A DNA stretch of 64,000 nucleotides from Aristolochia californica (lineage: Eukaryota; Streptophyta; Magnoliopsida; Piperales; Aristolochiaceae). Shown here in pieces: positions 1 to 9,859 of this stretch (the stretch's first letter is position 1; each line of letters opens with the position of its first letter). Made by a program: the position numbers and the translations under genes. The notes beneath the pieces were generated by a model. The model did no database searches, had not been told where the DNA came from, and saw nothing but the letters and a program-made list of their open reading frames with translations. The stretch is taken from assembly GCA_029961685.1 (NCBI GenBank), contig JARWKL010000014.1, positions 26,571,137 through 26,635,136 of the forward strand, in the 5' to 3' direction.

Positions 1-836
1 ACAAAAGTGAAAGAATATCTCAAGAAACACTTCCAAACTAAGACCTAGGGTTACAAGTTTTATTGGGTATACAAGTTGCTATAAGTAAGAGTGGAATGGT
101 GGTGCCTGAGTGGAAGTATGTAGTTCATATATTGAGTAAGCATGGATAGGTGTATCCAAATCTATATGATGAAGAAAGTCCTTTACTCAAGAACAAGACA
201 ATGTAAAGAAGGTTGGTTGGCCAATTAATTTATACTACAATTACTAGATCTAAAATATCTTTTGCTATAGGAGTGATAAGTTCATCTATGGAGTATCCCT
301 AAAAGGTTCACCTTAAGATTGCCCAAAGGATTTAAAAATACTTAAAAAGAAGCTTCTGGTAGAGGATTGTCTTACAAGCCACATACACATCTAGATGTTG
401 AGTTATTCAAAAGAAAATTATGCATGATTAAAGCTTGGTTGAAAGTCTACTATAGGCTATTGTGTGTTTAATGGTGGTAATCTTGTGCATTAAAAAAATA
501 AAGTAAAACACATATTGTTGTGACAAGATCAAGTGCATAGGCTAAAAAACAAGCATGGTCACACTATTAGTGAACTCGTATTAGTGAAATTCATATTGAA
601 CAAATTTGATCTAGCATCTAATGTACCAATGGTGTTCAAATATGATAACCAAGCAATTTATTACTAGTAACCTAATATATAAGAGAACCAAACATAGTAA
701 GGTTGACTATCATTTCATGTGTGGTGTAGTGAAATGTGAGAAAATAATTACACCATATGTCATGACAATAGGTTAAATTAGATATGCATTTACAAAGTTC
801 CTTGGGAGACGAAAACCTGTTCACTTTGTACCGCAA
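1..836 (+). pseudogene. Ty1/copia pol remnant (reverse transcriptase-RNase H, 3' part)
   Basis: Translating the plus strand in shifting frames gives pieces of a copia polyprotein: a reverse-transcriptase C-terminal stretch (KEYLKKHFQTKDLG, then VLLGIQVA), a block resembling the GQLIYTTITRSKISFA region, and an RNase H tail with a RTKHSKVDYHF-like motif followed by a degraded ADIFTKALG-like end. Stops and frameshifts interrupt it throughout, so it is dead. It is cut by the window edge; integrase and gag would lie to the left. The order matches the 3' end of a plus-strand copia element and agrees with the purine tract and LTR that follow. Family-level assignment is firm; the lineage within copia is not resolved. 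Confidence 0.8.
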
Positions 837-849
837 CTTGAGGGGGAGC
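837..849 (+). other. polypurine tract of the first copia element
   Basis: The purine-rich run CTTGAGGGGGAGC lies directly after the RNase H remnant and just before a TGGAATAAAAG start. This is the position and composition of the plus-strand primer of copia elements. Confidence 0.65.
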
Positions 850-851
850 TT

Positions 852-1155
852 TGGAATAAAAGGGTATTTTAGGCATCTCAATAGTCTGCATTAGTGTTGG
901 GAATTCTATCTTAGCGGAATGTTAATTTGTATGATCAAAGGTGTTATTTCTCTCCTTTTGGGTGTTTATGTGTTATATTAAATTTGACTAAGATATCGGG
1001 CATTTTTGCTATTTTGATGTAATTCCAGTCAAGTCATTAATAAAGCTAGATTAGGGTTAACCCAGAGTTAACGAACTGCCCTCGCTCTCCCACTTTTTCC
1101 CGTTCTTCTCCATTTTCTTCTTCTTTTTCACTCAAGCTTACAAAATTCATATTCA
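852..1155 (+). repeat. 3' LTR of the first copia element (right end approximate)
   Basis: The sequence after the polypurine tract begins with TG and carries no coding sequence. A pyrimidine-rich stretch (about 1080-1130) precedes a CA-ending candidate terminus near 1155. The partner LTR is outside the window, so the right boundary and target duplication cannot be fixed. Confidence 0.5.
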
Positions 1156-1426
1156 TGGTACACATCTCGTTCATATACGATGAATGGGTGTGATACAATT
1201 CATAGGATTCACTTCAACGAATCTCAAACATTGTAAAAGAGAAGAGGGAAAATAGCTAAGACATAGATGGCCATAAAAATGGTGACACATAACATCATAT
1301 TGTCCAAATGCAATCCATATCCTGATATGCAGATCTTACTGCAGTTACGCCTGTCATCCCTTTTCCAAACACGAACATCATAGCCTTCCTGAGCAACTAA
1401 TTTACCTAGATTCTTCGTTCCTTGTT

Positions 1427-1540
1427 TTAATCAAGACTGGTTGAAGCTGGAGGAACAATCAGCTGCTGCACATTGGAATCCATTGCCTCCAATCTTTTCT
1501 GTCTATTGTAAATTGTGGTAGACAAGACCAGGTGTGGAAG
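1427..1540 (-). CDS. putative terminal coding exon of an unrecognised host gene
   Basis: On the minus strand a splice-acceptor-like TTTCTGCAAAG is followed by 37 open codons ending in TAA. The peptide starts LPHLVLSTTIYNRQKRLEAM and ends VPPASTSLD. Composition is protein-like and unlike the surrounding transposon debris. The next 100 nt downstream are also compositionally gene-like and would be 3'UTR. I do not recognise the family. No clean upstream coding exon could be joined: the nearest donor candidate (CCCAG/GTAACT near 1680) has a stop in the required phase unless a 9-nt mini-exon is assumed. It could be the end of a real multi-exon gene reading leftwards from about 3150, or a decayed gene. 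Confidence 0.3.
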   Translation of the reverse strand, partial: LPHLVLSTTIYNRQKRLEAMDSNVQQLIVPPASTSLD

Positions 1541-3148
1541 CTTTGCAGAAATATAATTCCGTTGTCCCTTGAATCTTGATGCTAGGAGGCTACTCAATCA
1601 GTTCTACTAAACGATTGATAAACAGATTCACAGTAGTCTATGCTGCAATATATTCTACCATTCATGGAGTGAGCCTAGTTACCTGGGAGCTCTAACAGGA
1701 CAGAGAATCACAGATGTGGAGATTTACTAGCTTTAACAACTCGAAAGAAAACAAAATCCGAGTTCTAGAATCTAGACCAGGAAACCAGTGAATCCGAGGG
1801 TTCAAATGCAGCCAAGGGAACAAGATGATTATCATCAGAATTCAGCGATTCAACATTTCAATTCACTCCCTCTGGTCAGTCACTGGTCAGGTTCTTCTGC
1901 TGCCACACTCATAATCCTCAAAATCATGTTTGTGAGGCTGTGCCCCCACCGCCGCCTTCACGTGTCAAACTTGGCCTGCTCCCCTTTTTCCTTCCTTGTT
2001 CCTCGAGTAGATAGAAGAAAAGCGAATGTTGCTCCTACACTCAGATTTCCATTTCAAACTTGGCTCAGACATTCAACGCAGTCGCCAATGATGTCGTTTC
2101 AAGCAAAACCTAAGATTTGTTTTAAAATTTTGGAGACACAAAAGTTTAAGAACGGAGGACAATGACAAATGATGTAGCAGAATATGGTGACAAATGACAA
2201 TGACTCTCAAATCTCATTATGTTAGTCCTCCAGTGGCTCGTACGAATTTTCTCGACGTAATTTTAGCAGTGAAAAAGATAAAATTATGACGAGTCCGTCT
2301 CATGAACATGTGTTCAATTATTATTTGTCATCTATTTTCATTGTTCAACTCTTTGACAAAATGAAAAACCAACAGAGAAGGTGGGGGAGACAGGCGTTTG
2401 GAGTCCTTTCCGGTCAAAAATTGATGGATCCATTGGTTGAAAAGATAAAACTCAAAAGTCTAACTAAATCACTCATATATGACTATTTGTTGGCGAAGAT
2501 TCAAAGATCAGAAACTTTTTTTAAACAAGATCCTGCTAATAGGCATGGTTCTAAGATTCAGTGTCAGGAATCGCATCGAAATCAAGGTTTTTTTACTCAG
2601 ATTCAGGAAACCTAACTCAGATACATCATCAGTCGGATAGGTCGATTTAGACTGATACTCGTAGATCTCAGCCAAAGAGAAAGGTTGAATCCCAATGCCA
2701 CCACTCGGCTCGCCTACTACCAAATCCAATCCACTCTGATCAGAATTCGAAAAAGAAAAAACAAAAAAAAACTCCGATCTAATTCAATTGTTTCAATACA
2801 AGAAATGCTAACCCGATCACGATGGACCTGAGATGTGATTTCCAGTCTCCGGTGAAACGAACCGTTCCAGAGTCGAGATACCGACCGACACGACAGCACG
2901 GGAAGGTAAGAAAGAAGGGGAAAAGGAGGAAAAAGGAAAAGAGAAAGCAGAAGGGGGGGAAGAAATGGATCCATCCGCTCCTGTCCCTGCGGAAATCCCG
3001 GCTGACACACGAGTACCATATCGCCGCTCCCACGTGAGAGAAAGATATAGCGAGATTCTGCCGAGCTGGCCACTCGCTGCGATAACCGAAAGCCAAACCC
3101 ACCAGCACCGCTCCCCGCCCCGTCGCGGGGCCCGTACAGTGTCGTCAT
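1541..3148 (-). other. possible upstream exons/5' leader of the same minus-strand gene
   Basis: On the minus strand, 2800-3150 is GC-rich with a long CT-rich stretch (about 2880-2970 in plus coordinates) that looks like a plant 5' leader. Downstream, a T-rich tract ending in CTGATCAG resembles a splice acceptor, followed by an open stretch (2508-2741) reading GEPSGGIGIQPFSLAEIY and then YQSKSTYPTDDVSEL. It has no ATG of its own and would need an upstream exon. Open frames over 2717-3148 overlap one another and match nothing I know. I see no supportable complete gene model; this is a region for transcript evidence rather than a called gene. Confidence 0.25.
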
Positions 3149-3457
3149 AAAAGCCGCTAGAGCGACGTGTCCGCCGTGCTTTCCACCACGTGGAGCTTCT
3201 TCATTCGCAGGTTCGTCATCGTAAAAATGAGAAGAAAAAACACACAGGGAGGATCCGCGCCTTTATCCGGTGCCTCTCTTTTCGTGCCCTCCATGCAAAA
3301 AACACATTTCCCAGTCTAAAACAAGCTAATACAATGCCGCTGACGTAGCCGCTTTCCAAAAGTGGAGAATTATTTTAGGCAAAGTGGGCGCGGCAGTATT
3401 TTACTCCACTGATCTGACATGGGACTTTCCATGTTTAGAAACATGTAGCTGACGTCA
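3031..3457. promoter_or_regulatory. cluster of G-box and TGACG-type motifs
   Basis: CACGTG occurs at 3031-3036 and, as CCACGTGG, at 3187-3192. TGACG lies at 3341-3345 and the full palindrome TGACGTCA at 3450-3457. These are classical plant bZIP/bHLH binding cores. They sit in an otherwise non-repetitive, GC-richer stretch between the possible minus-strand leader and the FAF-like gene, so they could serve a leftward promoter. Motif presence is seen; use in regulation is inference. Confidence 0.4.
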
Positions 3458-3459
3458 TC

Positions 3460-4860
3460 GTGACACTCTTTTCCATTTTCCTTTTTTAATAATCTCAATT
3501 TCATTTTATTATACCTATAATAAAACCCTAAACTTTAATCGATCGATCGATCATCAAAACTAATCGTGTAAAAAAATCAAAACTATTATCGTTGTTGTAA
3601 TTCTATAAATACCTGTCTCAAAAATCACGGTAAATATTATTTTTTTCCCATGTTTCCCGCCAATTTGTGCGTAAAGGGGGGGACAAATGTTGCATGACTC
3701 AAACGTGTTGGAATTTTATTATTTTGGAGGTTGGATTAGAGCACTCAGACTAATGGGATTAGCCTGATTAATGTTCATGTTTTACATAAGAAAATGTGCT
3801 TTTGAAGAGGAGATGGCATTAGTCAAAGCATGTGATGTGCTTGTCTTTATGCTTAAAAAGACGTTCAAGCAACGTTTTGTGCAAGATTTTCATCTACCAT
3901 ACACTACAGGAACAAAATCTAAATTCAAGAATATATTGGTGATGTAGCCACTGGTATCTCTTTCGAAACTCTCCCGTCTTCCCCACACAACCTGTAATTC
4001 TATAGACGGCACGAATGACATCTTTGGAGAATGTGTTTGGCATCTAAAGATGAATCAGGACCATATGGGGATGATAACCTCCCTCAGTCTCTGTCTTTAG
4101 TCCTGCATCGTAAACTCAGAAGCAGAAACGCAGACGAATGCTTAAGATTTTCCTGTTTCAAAAGCCTTTTGAACTTTACTGGAAGGTGGAAGAGAAAGGA
4201 ATTCGGTGTTTCAGTGGATAATAGTGGGATTGTCCTGTTGCGGGAGCAAGTGGGAATCAGGGGTTGTGGTGCAGTAACCATTTTCCTAAAAGCAGCAGAA
4301 CCATATGCTCTGCCACGGAGTAAAAATTCAGTGAGTGGTTTAGCTTTATTTGGCAGACAAGCGCATCTGGGTTTTTATTTCATGGCTTGGTTTCTTGTGC
4401 TTAAAGCGCCCCACCTCGAGGCGATGCTTTTTTTACTTGTGTGCCTACTTTGGGACTTCAATTACTATCGATCGTTCCTGTGTCTGAACACTGAAACCTG
4501 AAGCCTGAACAATGGCAAAGGGCATTTCGCTTGCTTTGCTTTGATTTGATCAACATCACTGCCTTTTTCCCCTCCAAAGCATGACGCACAAGTTTGTTCG
4601 ATCGCGGAATACTATATCTAATTCTATCTGATGGGCCATGGCGATTCCGCTCTCTCAGACATTCTGTCGAAAAGTTGATCGGCAGGATAGCCCAATCATG
4701 GAGCGCGGTCTGCGCAGGGTCCCCCCTTCACCTCCTGCTGCTTCAGCCTTAAGCATTCCATTCCAATGGTTATTAAGACCGAAAAGAAATCGGGGTTTTT
4801 CTCCTTGCGATGGAATTGACGAGAGCAGGGCGGGTGGGACCGCCGGAGGTGGCTTTTTTG
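3460..4860. other. intergenic region upstream of the FAF-like gene
   Basis: Holds a short (ATCG)n run at 3538-3552, a TATA-like CTATAAATA near 3604 without a recognisable downstream gene, and CACTACAGGAAC at about 3905 that superficially resembles a CACTA terminus. A 156-codon open frame at 4031-4501 matches nothing and shows no protein-like pattern. The last few hundred bases are the probable promoter of the FAF-like gene. Confidence 0.4.
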
Positions 4861-4864
4861 GCAC

Positions 4865-4871
4865 TATAAAA
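4865..4871 (+). promoter_or_regulatory. TATA box of the FAF-like gene
   Basis: CTATAAAAT is a canonical plant TATA context. It lies about 455 nt upstream of the ATG, with a (GA)n leader run at about 4945-4963 and the inferred 5'UTR intron between. Transcription should start near 4895-4900. Confidence 0.55.
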
Positions 4872-5027
4872 TGCTGCCTTCTTGCCTTCCTTAGTTATCC
4901 GCCACTGGCTCTTCTTCCTCATATATCATCATATCCACATCAAGTAGAGAGAGAGAGAGAGAGGGCGAATTCTCAGCTCTCACTCCTTGCGTCGTCGCTT
5001 CTGCTTGTTTGGTGATTGTTGTTTGAG

Positions 5028-5303
5028 GTAAAATTTAAACGCCCGAAGACCCAACTCGTGATTCTTGTTCTCTCTTCCTCTGTCCTCGTTTTGGGGTAAT
5101 AATTTAGAGCAAGTCCCCTTCTTCCTTCGTCCTCAGGTGATCTTTCCTAATTTTGTCCACTTCGATCACCACTTTTAAGTTGGAGTACTCTCTGCTAATT
5201 TGCTTTGTGGCCGCGGAGGGACGAGAGAGGGCTAAAAGCTCTCTCTAAGACGTTTATAGCTATTGTTCAGCTTTGTGAAGACAGATTTCTCTCTGCTTTG
5301 CAG
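5028..5303 (+). other. probable 5'UTR intron of the FAF-like gene
   Basis: The donor TTTGAG/GTAAAA at 5028 and the acceptor CTCTGCTTTGCAG ending at 5303, preceded by a pyrimidine tract, frame a 276-nt leader intron. Splicing would leave only 17 nt between the junction and the ATG at 5321. 5'UTR introns are common in plant genes; this one is inferred from splice-site sequence only. Confidence 0.5.
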
Positions 5304-5320
5304 TGAGAATCTTTTCCGCC

Positions 5321-6685
5321 ATGTCGGCCGTCAGCAAGAGAATCCGTTCGTCAGCCATCGAGGAAGAAAGGAAGATCACCGAGAAGCAGGGAATCGGGTC
5401 CATTCTTCGAACCTCCGACAAGCTGACGAGGCCGTCTCTAAGGCGGACTTTCTCGGCTGACATGTCTTCCAAGAAGTGGCTGGCTGATCAGACCCTGAAG
5501 AAGGTCCCCTCCACGGAGGAGTTTTCCACCTACGGCAACAGAACTTCTGATTCATCATCCGGATCTTCATCGGAGCAAGAGTATGAAGAGCGCCGGCGGA
5601 AGGACCTCGAACAGCCTGCACAGTTCGATATCTGGAGCTCCATCCTTGCTCAGAAGGAGAAGGATTCCAATCCCTTAAATCTTCCTCCCTATCTTCCTCC
5701 TCTTGCAAAGCGATCCTCCAGCTCGCTGAGCAAGAAAAGCCTGGAGACATGCACGGAGAACCTCGGGTCCGAGACAGGGTCGGACGGGTTCTCCTCCAAT
5801 TTCGACAGTTACTCGTCTTCAGAAGAAGAAGAAGAAGAGCAGCCGCAGGCTGTGACAGGAGGAAAAGTGTTGGAAAACGAAATCCCTGTGACGAAGTACA
5901 GTTTCTCTGCTCCGACTAGCCGGAGATGTCCACCTCGTTCCTTCCCTCCGCCACTGTCCTCCATCTCTCGCCCTGACGGTCCCCGCATCCACATGCGACC
6001 ACACCGAAAAGACGGCCGGCTCGTTCTCGAGGCTGTCCCCCTTCCAACTCAAAATTGCCTCCATGCAGAGCGCCAAGATGGTCGACTTCTTCTCACTCTT
6101 ATTAAACCTCCGGAAAAAAGAGAGACACGACCAGCAGAAGACGGAGAAAAACAAGATGAAATAACACCTTGTGAACAGACTCAACAAGAAAAAGATAAAG
6201 CAGGGGAACATCAACAACTCCAACAAAAAGAAGCAGAAGAGGAGATCGTTCGAGAACCGATGGTCGACAAACAGTACCTACTGGAAATGAAGGTGCACAG
6301 GTCAGTGACGAATTATAGGCTCATCGATGGCATATCATTCAGGAATCCAAACCCGTGGTCCAGCGAGAAGAAGATAAAAACGGATGATAAGCCGTCCGTA
6401 GAACCTCTCAGACTAGCCGCTCCGCCTCCGCCTCCACTTCCGACTCTACTCCAGTCGAAGGCTTTTAACACATACGAGTGCAGCTGGAAGAGGAGTACAC
6501 GACAGTCAACGGCGACGCTACAGTTATCGTCCCCACATCAAAATCACACCAGTAACCTCCTGCCATCGAATAAGCAACTCCTGCTTACCAAAAACCAGCT
6601 CCCCGCCTTTACCGTAAACACCTCCTGCAAGGAGCCCAGGAGGACTTTCATCATTCTAGAATCCTACTGCGTTGCCACAACCTAA
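5321..6685 (+). CDS. FAF-like protein (FANTASTIC FOUR domain)
   Basis: An uninterrupted 454-residue reading frame. I chose the ATG at 5321 (context CCGCCATGTCG) because the six codons upstream are opened only by a GTG and overlap the splice acceptor. The FAF domain lies at about residues 206-261, with the family block RSFPPPLSSISRPDGPRIHM, then HRKDGRLVLEAV and QDGRLLLTLI. N-terminal half: FDIWSSILAQKE, a serine-rich stretch and an acidic run (SSSEEEEEE, about residue 168) coded by a GAA repeat. The C-terminal part has a QQKEAEEE charged segment and a conserved-looking NYRLIDGISFRNPNPW motif. FANTASTIC FOUR proteins in Arabidopsis affect shoot meristem size; FAF-like relatives are less studied and some are annotated as chloroplast-targeted. 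I see no clear transit peptide. Proline-rich APPPPPPLPTLL sits near residue 370. Intact, single coding exon, GC-richer than its surroundings: a functional host gene is likely. Confidence 0.88.
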   Translation: MSAVSKRIRSSAIEEERKITEKQGIGSILRTSDKLTRPSLRRTFSADMSSKKWLADQTLKKVPSTEEFSTYGNRTSDSSSGSSSEQEYEERRRKDLEQPAQFDIWSSILAQKEKDSNPLNLPPYLPPLAKRSSSSLSKKSLETCTENLGSETGSDGFSSNFDSYSSSEEEEEEQPQAVTGGKVLENEIPVTKYSFSAPTSRRCPPRSFPPPLSSISRPDGPRIHMRPHRKDGRLVLEAVPLPTQNCLHAERQDGRLLLTLIKPPEKRETRPAEDGEKQDEITPCEQTQQEKDKAGEHQQLQQKEAEEEIVREPMVDKQYLLEMKVHRSVTNYRLIDGISFRNPNPWSSEKKIKTDDKPSVEPLRLAAPPPPPLPTLLQSKAFNTYECSWKRSTRQSTATLQLSSPHQNHTSNLLPSNKQLLLTKNQLPAFTVNTSCKEPRRTFIILESYCVATT

Positions 6686-6841
6686 TTGTCCACTCTACAG
6701 TCTCCTTTAGCTCTTACAGAACTCAGCAAAAACCAGAGAAAACAGAACCAAATCTTCCCTCAAATTAATTACCATTTACAGACATAATCGGTACAAAAAT
6801 CGCTCATCTGCTTCTCCCACGCCACCCTTTAAGGGCCATTT

Positions 6842-7072
6842 TCAGCTCTTCTTCTTCTTCTTCTTCATCCTGTTTTCCTTCGATTCCAAGATATCTGCGT
6901 GTGTTTTTTCTCCTTTCTCCCACACACATATGGTATTTGATATTTCTTTCCCTTCTTTCATTTTTAATCTCTTTTTTTTTTTTTTTTTTTTTTTACTTTT
7001 GGTTGTTCCTCGTACGAATCGAGTTCTCAACCGAAGGGTTACTGCTGTTCGGCGCATTGGAGCTGTAATAAA
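6842..7072 (+). terminator. 3' region of the FAF-like gene with poly(A) signal candidate
   Basis: The 3' flank holds a CTT repeat (about 6847-6866), a 23-T run (6972-6994) and an AATAAA hexamer at 7067-7072, 382 nt after the stop. The hexamer is the best poly(A) signal seen; others may be used. Confidence 0.35.
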
Positions 7073-7099
7073 TAATTACAATAATGACCCACATGTGTA

Positions 7100-8780
7100 C
7101 GTGTGACTTGCTTCTGATCGTAGCCCATGGGCCGTGGGCCGTAGTACAACAATATCTGATGAAAATCAACTGATAAATAAAAACTTTTCAATCAGTACCA
7201 GAACATACCGTAAATATGGATCGTGGGCCATCTAGTACAATGCTTTGCTTTTACTTTATTGGGCTGGGCCCTTCTTAAATAAACGTTTTTCTTTCCAAAC
7301 ACTTCATATTGGCCCATATAAAGGAAGCGTATCGGACGGTTGATGCTTCTAGAAGAAACTCCGCGAACTGGTCTTCTGCCTCTGATTCCTGTACTAGGAA
7401 CTGGTATTGCAAGTTGAGCGTTAGATTGGAACAGACATGAAACTTGGAGCAAAAAAATAAAAATAAAAAAGACATAAAATACTTTTGGTGAAAATATTGG
7501 CAACACGCAGGTGAGATAATACATACTACATATAAAGTTTGTTAGCACCAACAAGTTTTCGAAGGAAATGATAAATCTAATTCAACAACATGTGAGAAAC
7601 TGGATTTACATGATACTATGAAAAAATTCAATTCGGTAATAAGAACTAGTCTTCCGACTTCTGTCACGGCCTGTTATCCTTCACAGTAGCAACATTTTCT
7701 TGCGTTTGGCAGAGCAAACTCAGAAACAGGAAAGGTGAAGCATGTCTTTCAGATGCTCAGCTCACCGAAACTTCAAAACCCCTTGATGGTTTGAGAATTA
7801 TGAGTTTTTATCAGATACTGAGATAAGGAGTGCAAGGAGGTAGTCTCTTCAGAGAGAATATAGAGTCTCTTTCGAGCATGGAAAAGGAGGAGCCATAACT
7901 CGAAAGAGCTCAGAATCCAGCAACGGATAAAAGTTTGTTCTTGACAACTTGACTCATCGGATTCTTTCGCGTAAAATAATGGCTGTTATCCGATCCATAA
8001 CAGTAAAATAAACAACAAGGTCGGCCGGAAAATATAATTTACAGTGAGAAAAGACGGTTCGGTGAAGGAAGACGAGGAAAATAGAATGAAACGACGCACA
8101 CTTTACAAGAAGTTCTTCGTTGCATGATTGACTTCCATTACAGCTAGCTATTGGAGAAGAAAGGGCCTTGTGCATGGCGGGCGACAGAGACAAACCAGTT
8201 CCTGCCAACCTTTCGTTTGCCATTCTTAAAGTAGAAAAAACTAATCGTCGGCCATGCTTGCATGCCTCCTCCAGTTGTCGATTCGGTGCTGGTTATTAAT
8301 CTGATTGGATTTTGATTCTGGTGAACTTGTTGCTTACGAAAGAAGTACAAACAAAAAATCGTAACCGGCAAATAGATTTTTGGATTCAAGTGAAAAGATT
8401 TTTGAACGAGAACCTGAAAGCACTCTCTTTAATTACCAGTTGAAGTGAACCAGAAATCCTGAAAGAAATACAGTTGGAGAATTGGAGCTCTTAGATTTTT
8501 TATTTTTTTCCAAGCGTTCCATTAAATGAGGTTGAAATGGTAGTTCCCATTGGAAGGAAATAAGCTAGCAAAAACCAAGGAAATCATTAAATTACTGGGA
8601 AATATATATATTGTTGTTTCCTTATTCAAAGATACCTCAAGAACAAATCATTAGAGATTCTCACTTCTTTTTTAAAGCATTTTGATGAACTGTGTGCAAA
8701 TATATATTGCTCAAATAGTAGTTATTGTTGGTTTATGACAAAAAATATCGAACTAAAATACAAGAAAAGGTAATAGTGTC
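7100..8780. other. intergenic, no supportable gene
   Basis: Moderately AT-rich single-copy-looking sequence. Short open frames occur on both strands (for example 7192-7554 and 7954-8389, minus), but none shows a recognisable domain, consistent start context or repeat match inside the window. Confidence 0.4.
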
Positions 8781-8789
8781 AATGTTTGA

Positions 8790-9560
8790 ATGCATAGACT
8801 ATTTGAACAAGGCTCGCAAACAAAGACAAGAACCTTAGAAGATTGTTCAAATAAAGAGGTTATTGAAACAAAATGCATCGGCAAGAATGTTGCTTAAGAA
8901 ATGAATGATTGAACATGAGGATGATCAAAGAGTTGTGAAAGACATAAGCCCCTAAAAGAAAAGATCGTTGGAATAAAATGAAGAAATATAAAGCTCCCAA
9001 AAATGAAGATTGTTTAACCATAGCCATTGTTTAAACAAAGTGGAGAAACATAGAGTTTGTAGAAAAGAAGACCAATCGAACACAAGCGTTGCTGAAACTA
9101 AATGAAGAAAGAGAAAGTTCTTTGAAAAGAATGTTTTTCAAGTAAGGTCAACATTTGAACAATACAAAGATATAAAAAGCACCTTGAAATCATATTGTCG
9201 AATGAAGGCACTGTTCAACCAAGGAAAAGCAGTCCCTGGTGAAAATGAAATATTGGAAAAACAAAAATATTTGGATGAAGGCACATAGTTGGAAGAGTTG
9301 GAATGCAACGAGCTATTTGAAACAGTCGAATATGTGAACAAGCCCACAAAACAAAAACATGACAACATTCAGATTTTTAGAGGAGTAGCATATTTGAACA
9401 AGCTCATGAAGCAAAAACATACAACAATGTTTAAATGTTTGATCAGTCAAGCCCATTCCAATAAAAGTAGCCAAGATTGTCACAAGGGAAATCTCAACTC
9501 TCAATCCAACTTTTTTTGAAAATTTCCTTTGACTTTTTAGGAAAATTTATAAAAGGACCA
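8790..9560 (+). repeat. degenerate tandem-like A-rich repeats
   Basis: The phrase TTTGAACAAGCTC followed by AA-rich ACAAA/ACAACA recurs with divergence at about 8798, 9330 and 9398, set in further A-rich, GAA-rich text with looser resemblance. A TATAAAAGG lies at about 9550. There is no open frame of note. It may be a decayed minisatellite or an old repeat-derived promoter region; origin not identified. Confidence 0.35.
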
Positions 9561-9859
9561 AAGACCCCTTTCAATGCCCTACTATATTTAAGAACGTCAG
9601 AGATTGGCTTTATAAGCAGATTTTGCACCTCAATTTTACAGAGAATATGGGGAAATGAGAGAGAGAAAACATGATTGCATGATGTCTATCAATCAACTAA
9701 AAAAATGACTTAATTTCTTTGTTACCGTTTCTATCTCATTGTGTTTTTTAGGGCATCGAGAAAAAGCGCGTGATTGGTTGAGGCTATGAGAGAGGAGGTC
9801 TTTATTTTATGGATACCCCAAGCTTGATAGATATAACAGTTTTAAACACTGACGCAAAC

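Noticed and set aside
2717..3150. Several overlapping open frames on both strands
   Set aside because: GC-rich, stop-poor sequence; frames contradict each other and match no family. Treated as a possible leader instead.
3900..3916. CACTACAGGAAC as left terminus of a CACTA element
   Set aside because: No subterminal repeats nearby and host genes lie between it and the CACTA debris.
4031..4501. 156-codon open frame upstream of the FAF-like gene
   Set aside because: No domain or motif, atypical start context, and it lies in the probable promoter region.
5303..5320. GTG start giving an 18-nt longer FAF-like frame
   Set aside because: Plant nuclear genes start at ATG; the extension overlaps a strong splice acceptor.
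8144..8389. Minus-strand open frames near 7954-8389 as a small gene
   Set aside because: Two overlapping frames, no motif, and no supporting promoter or splice signals.
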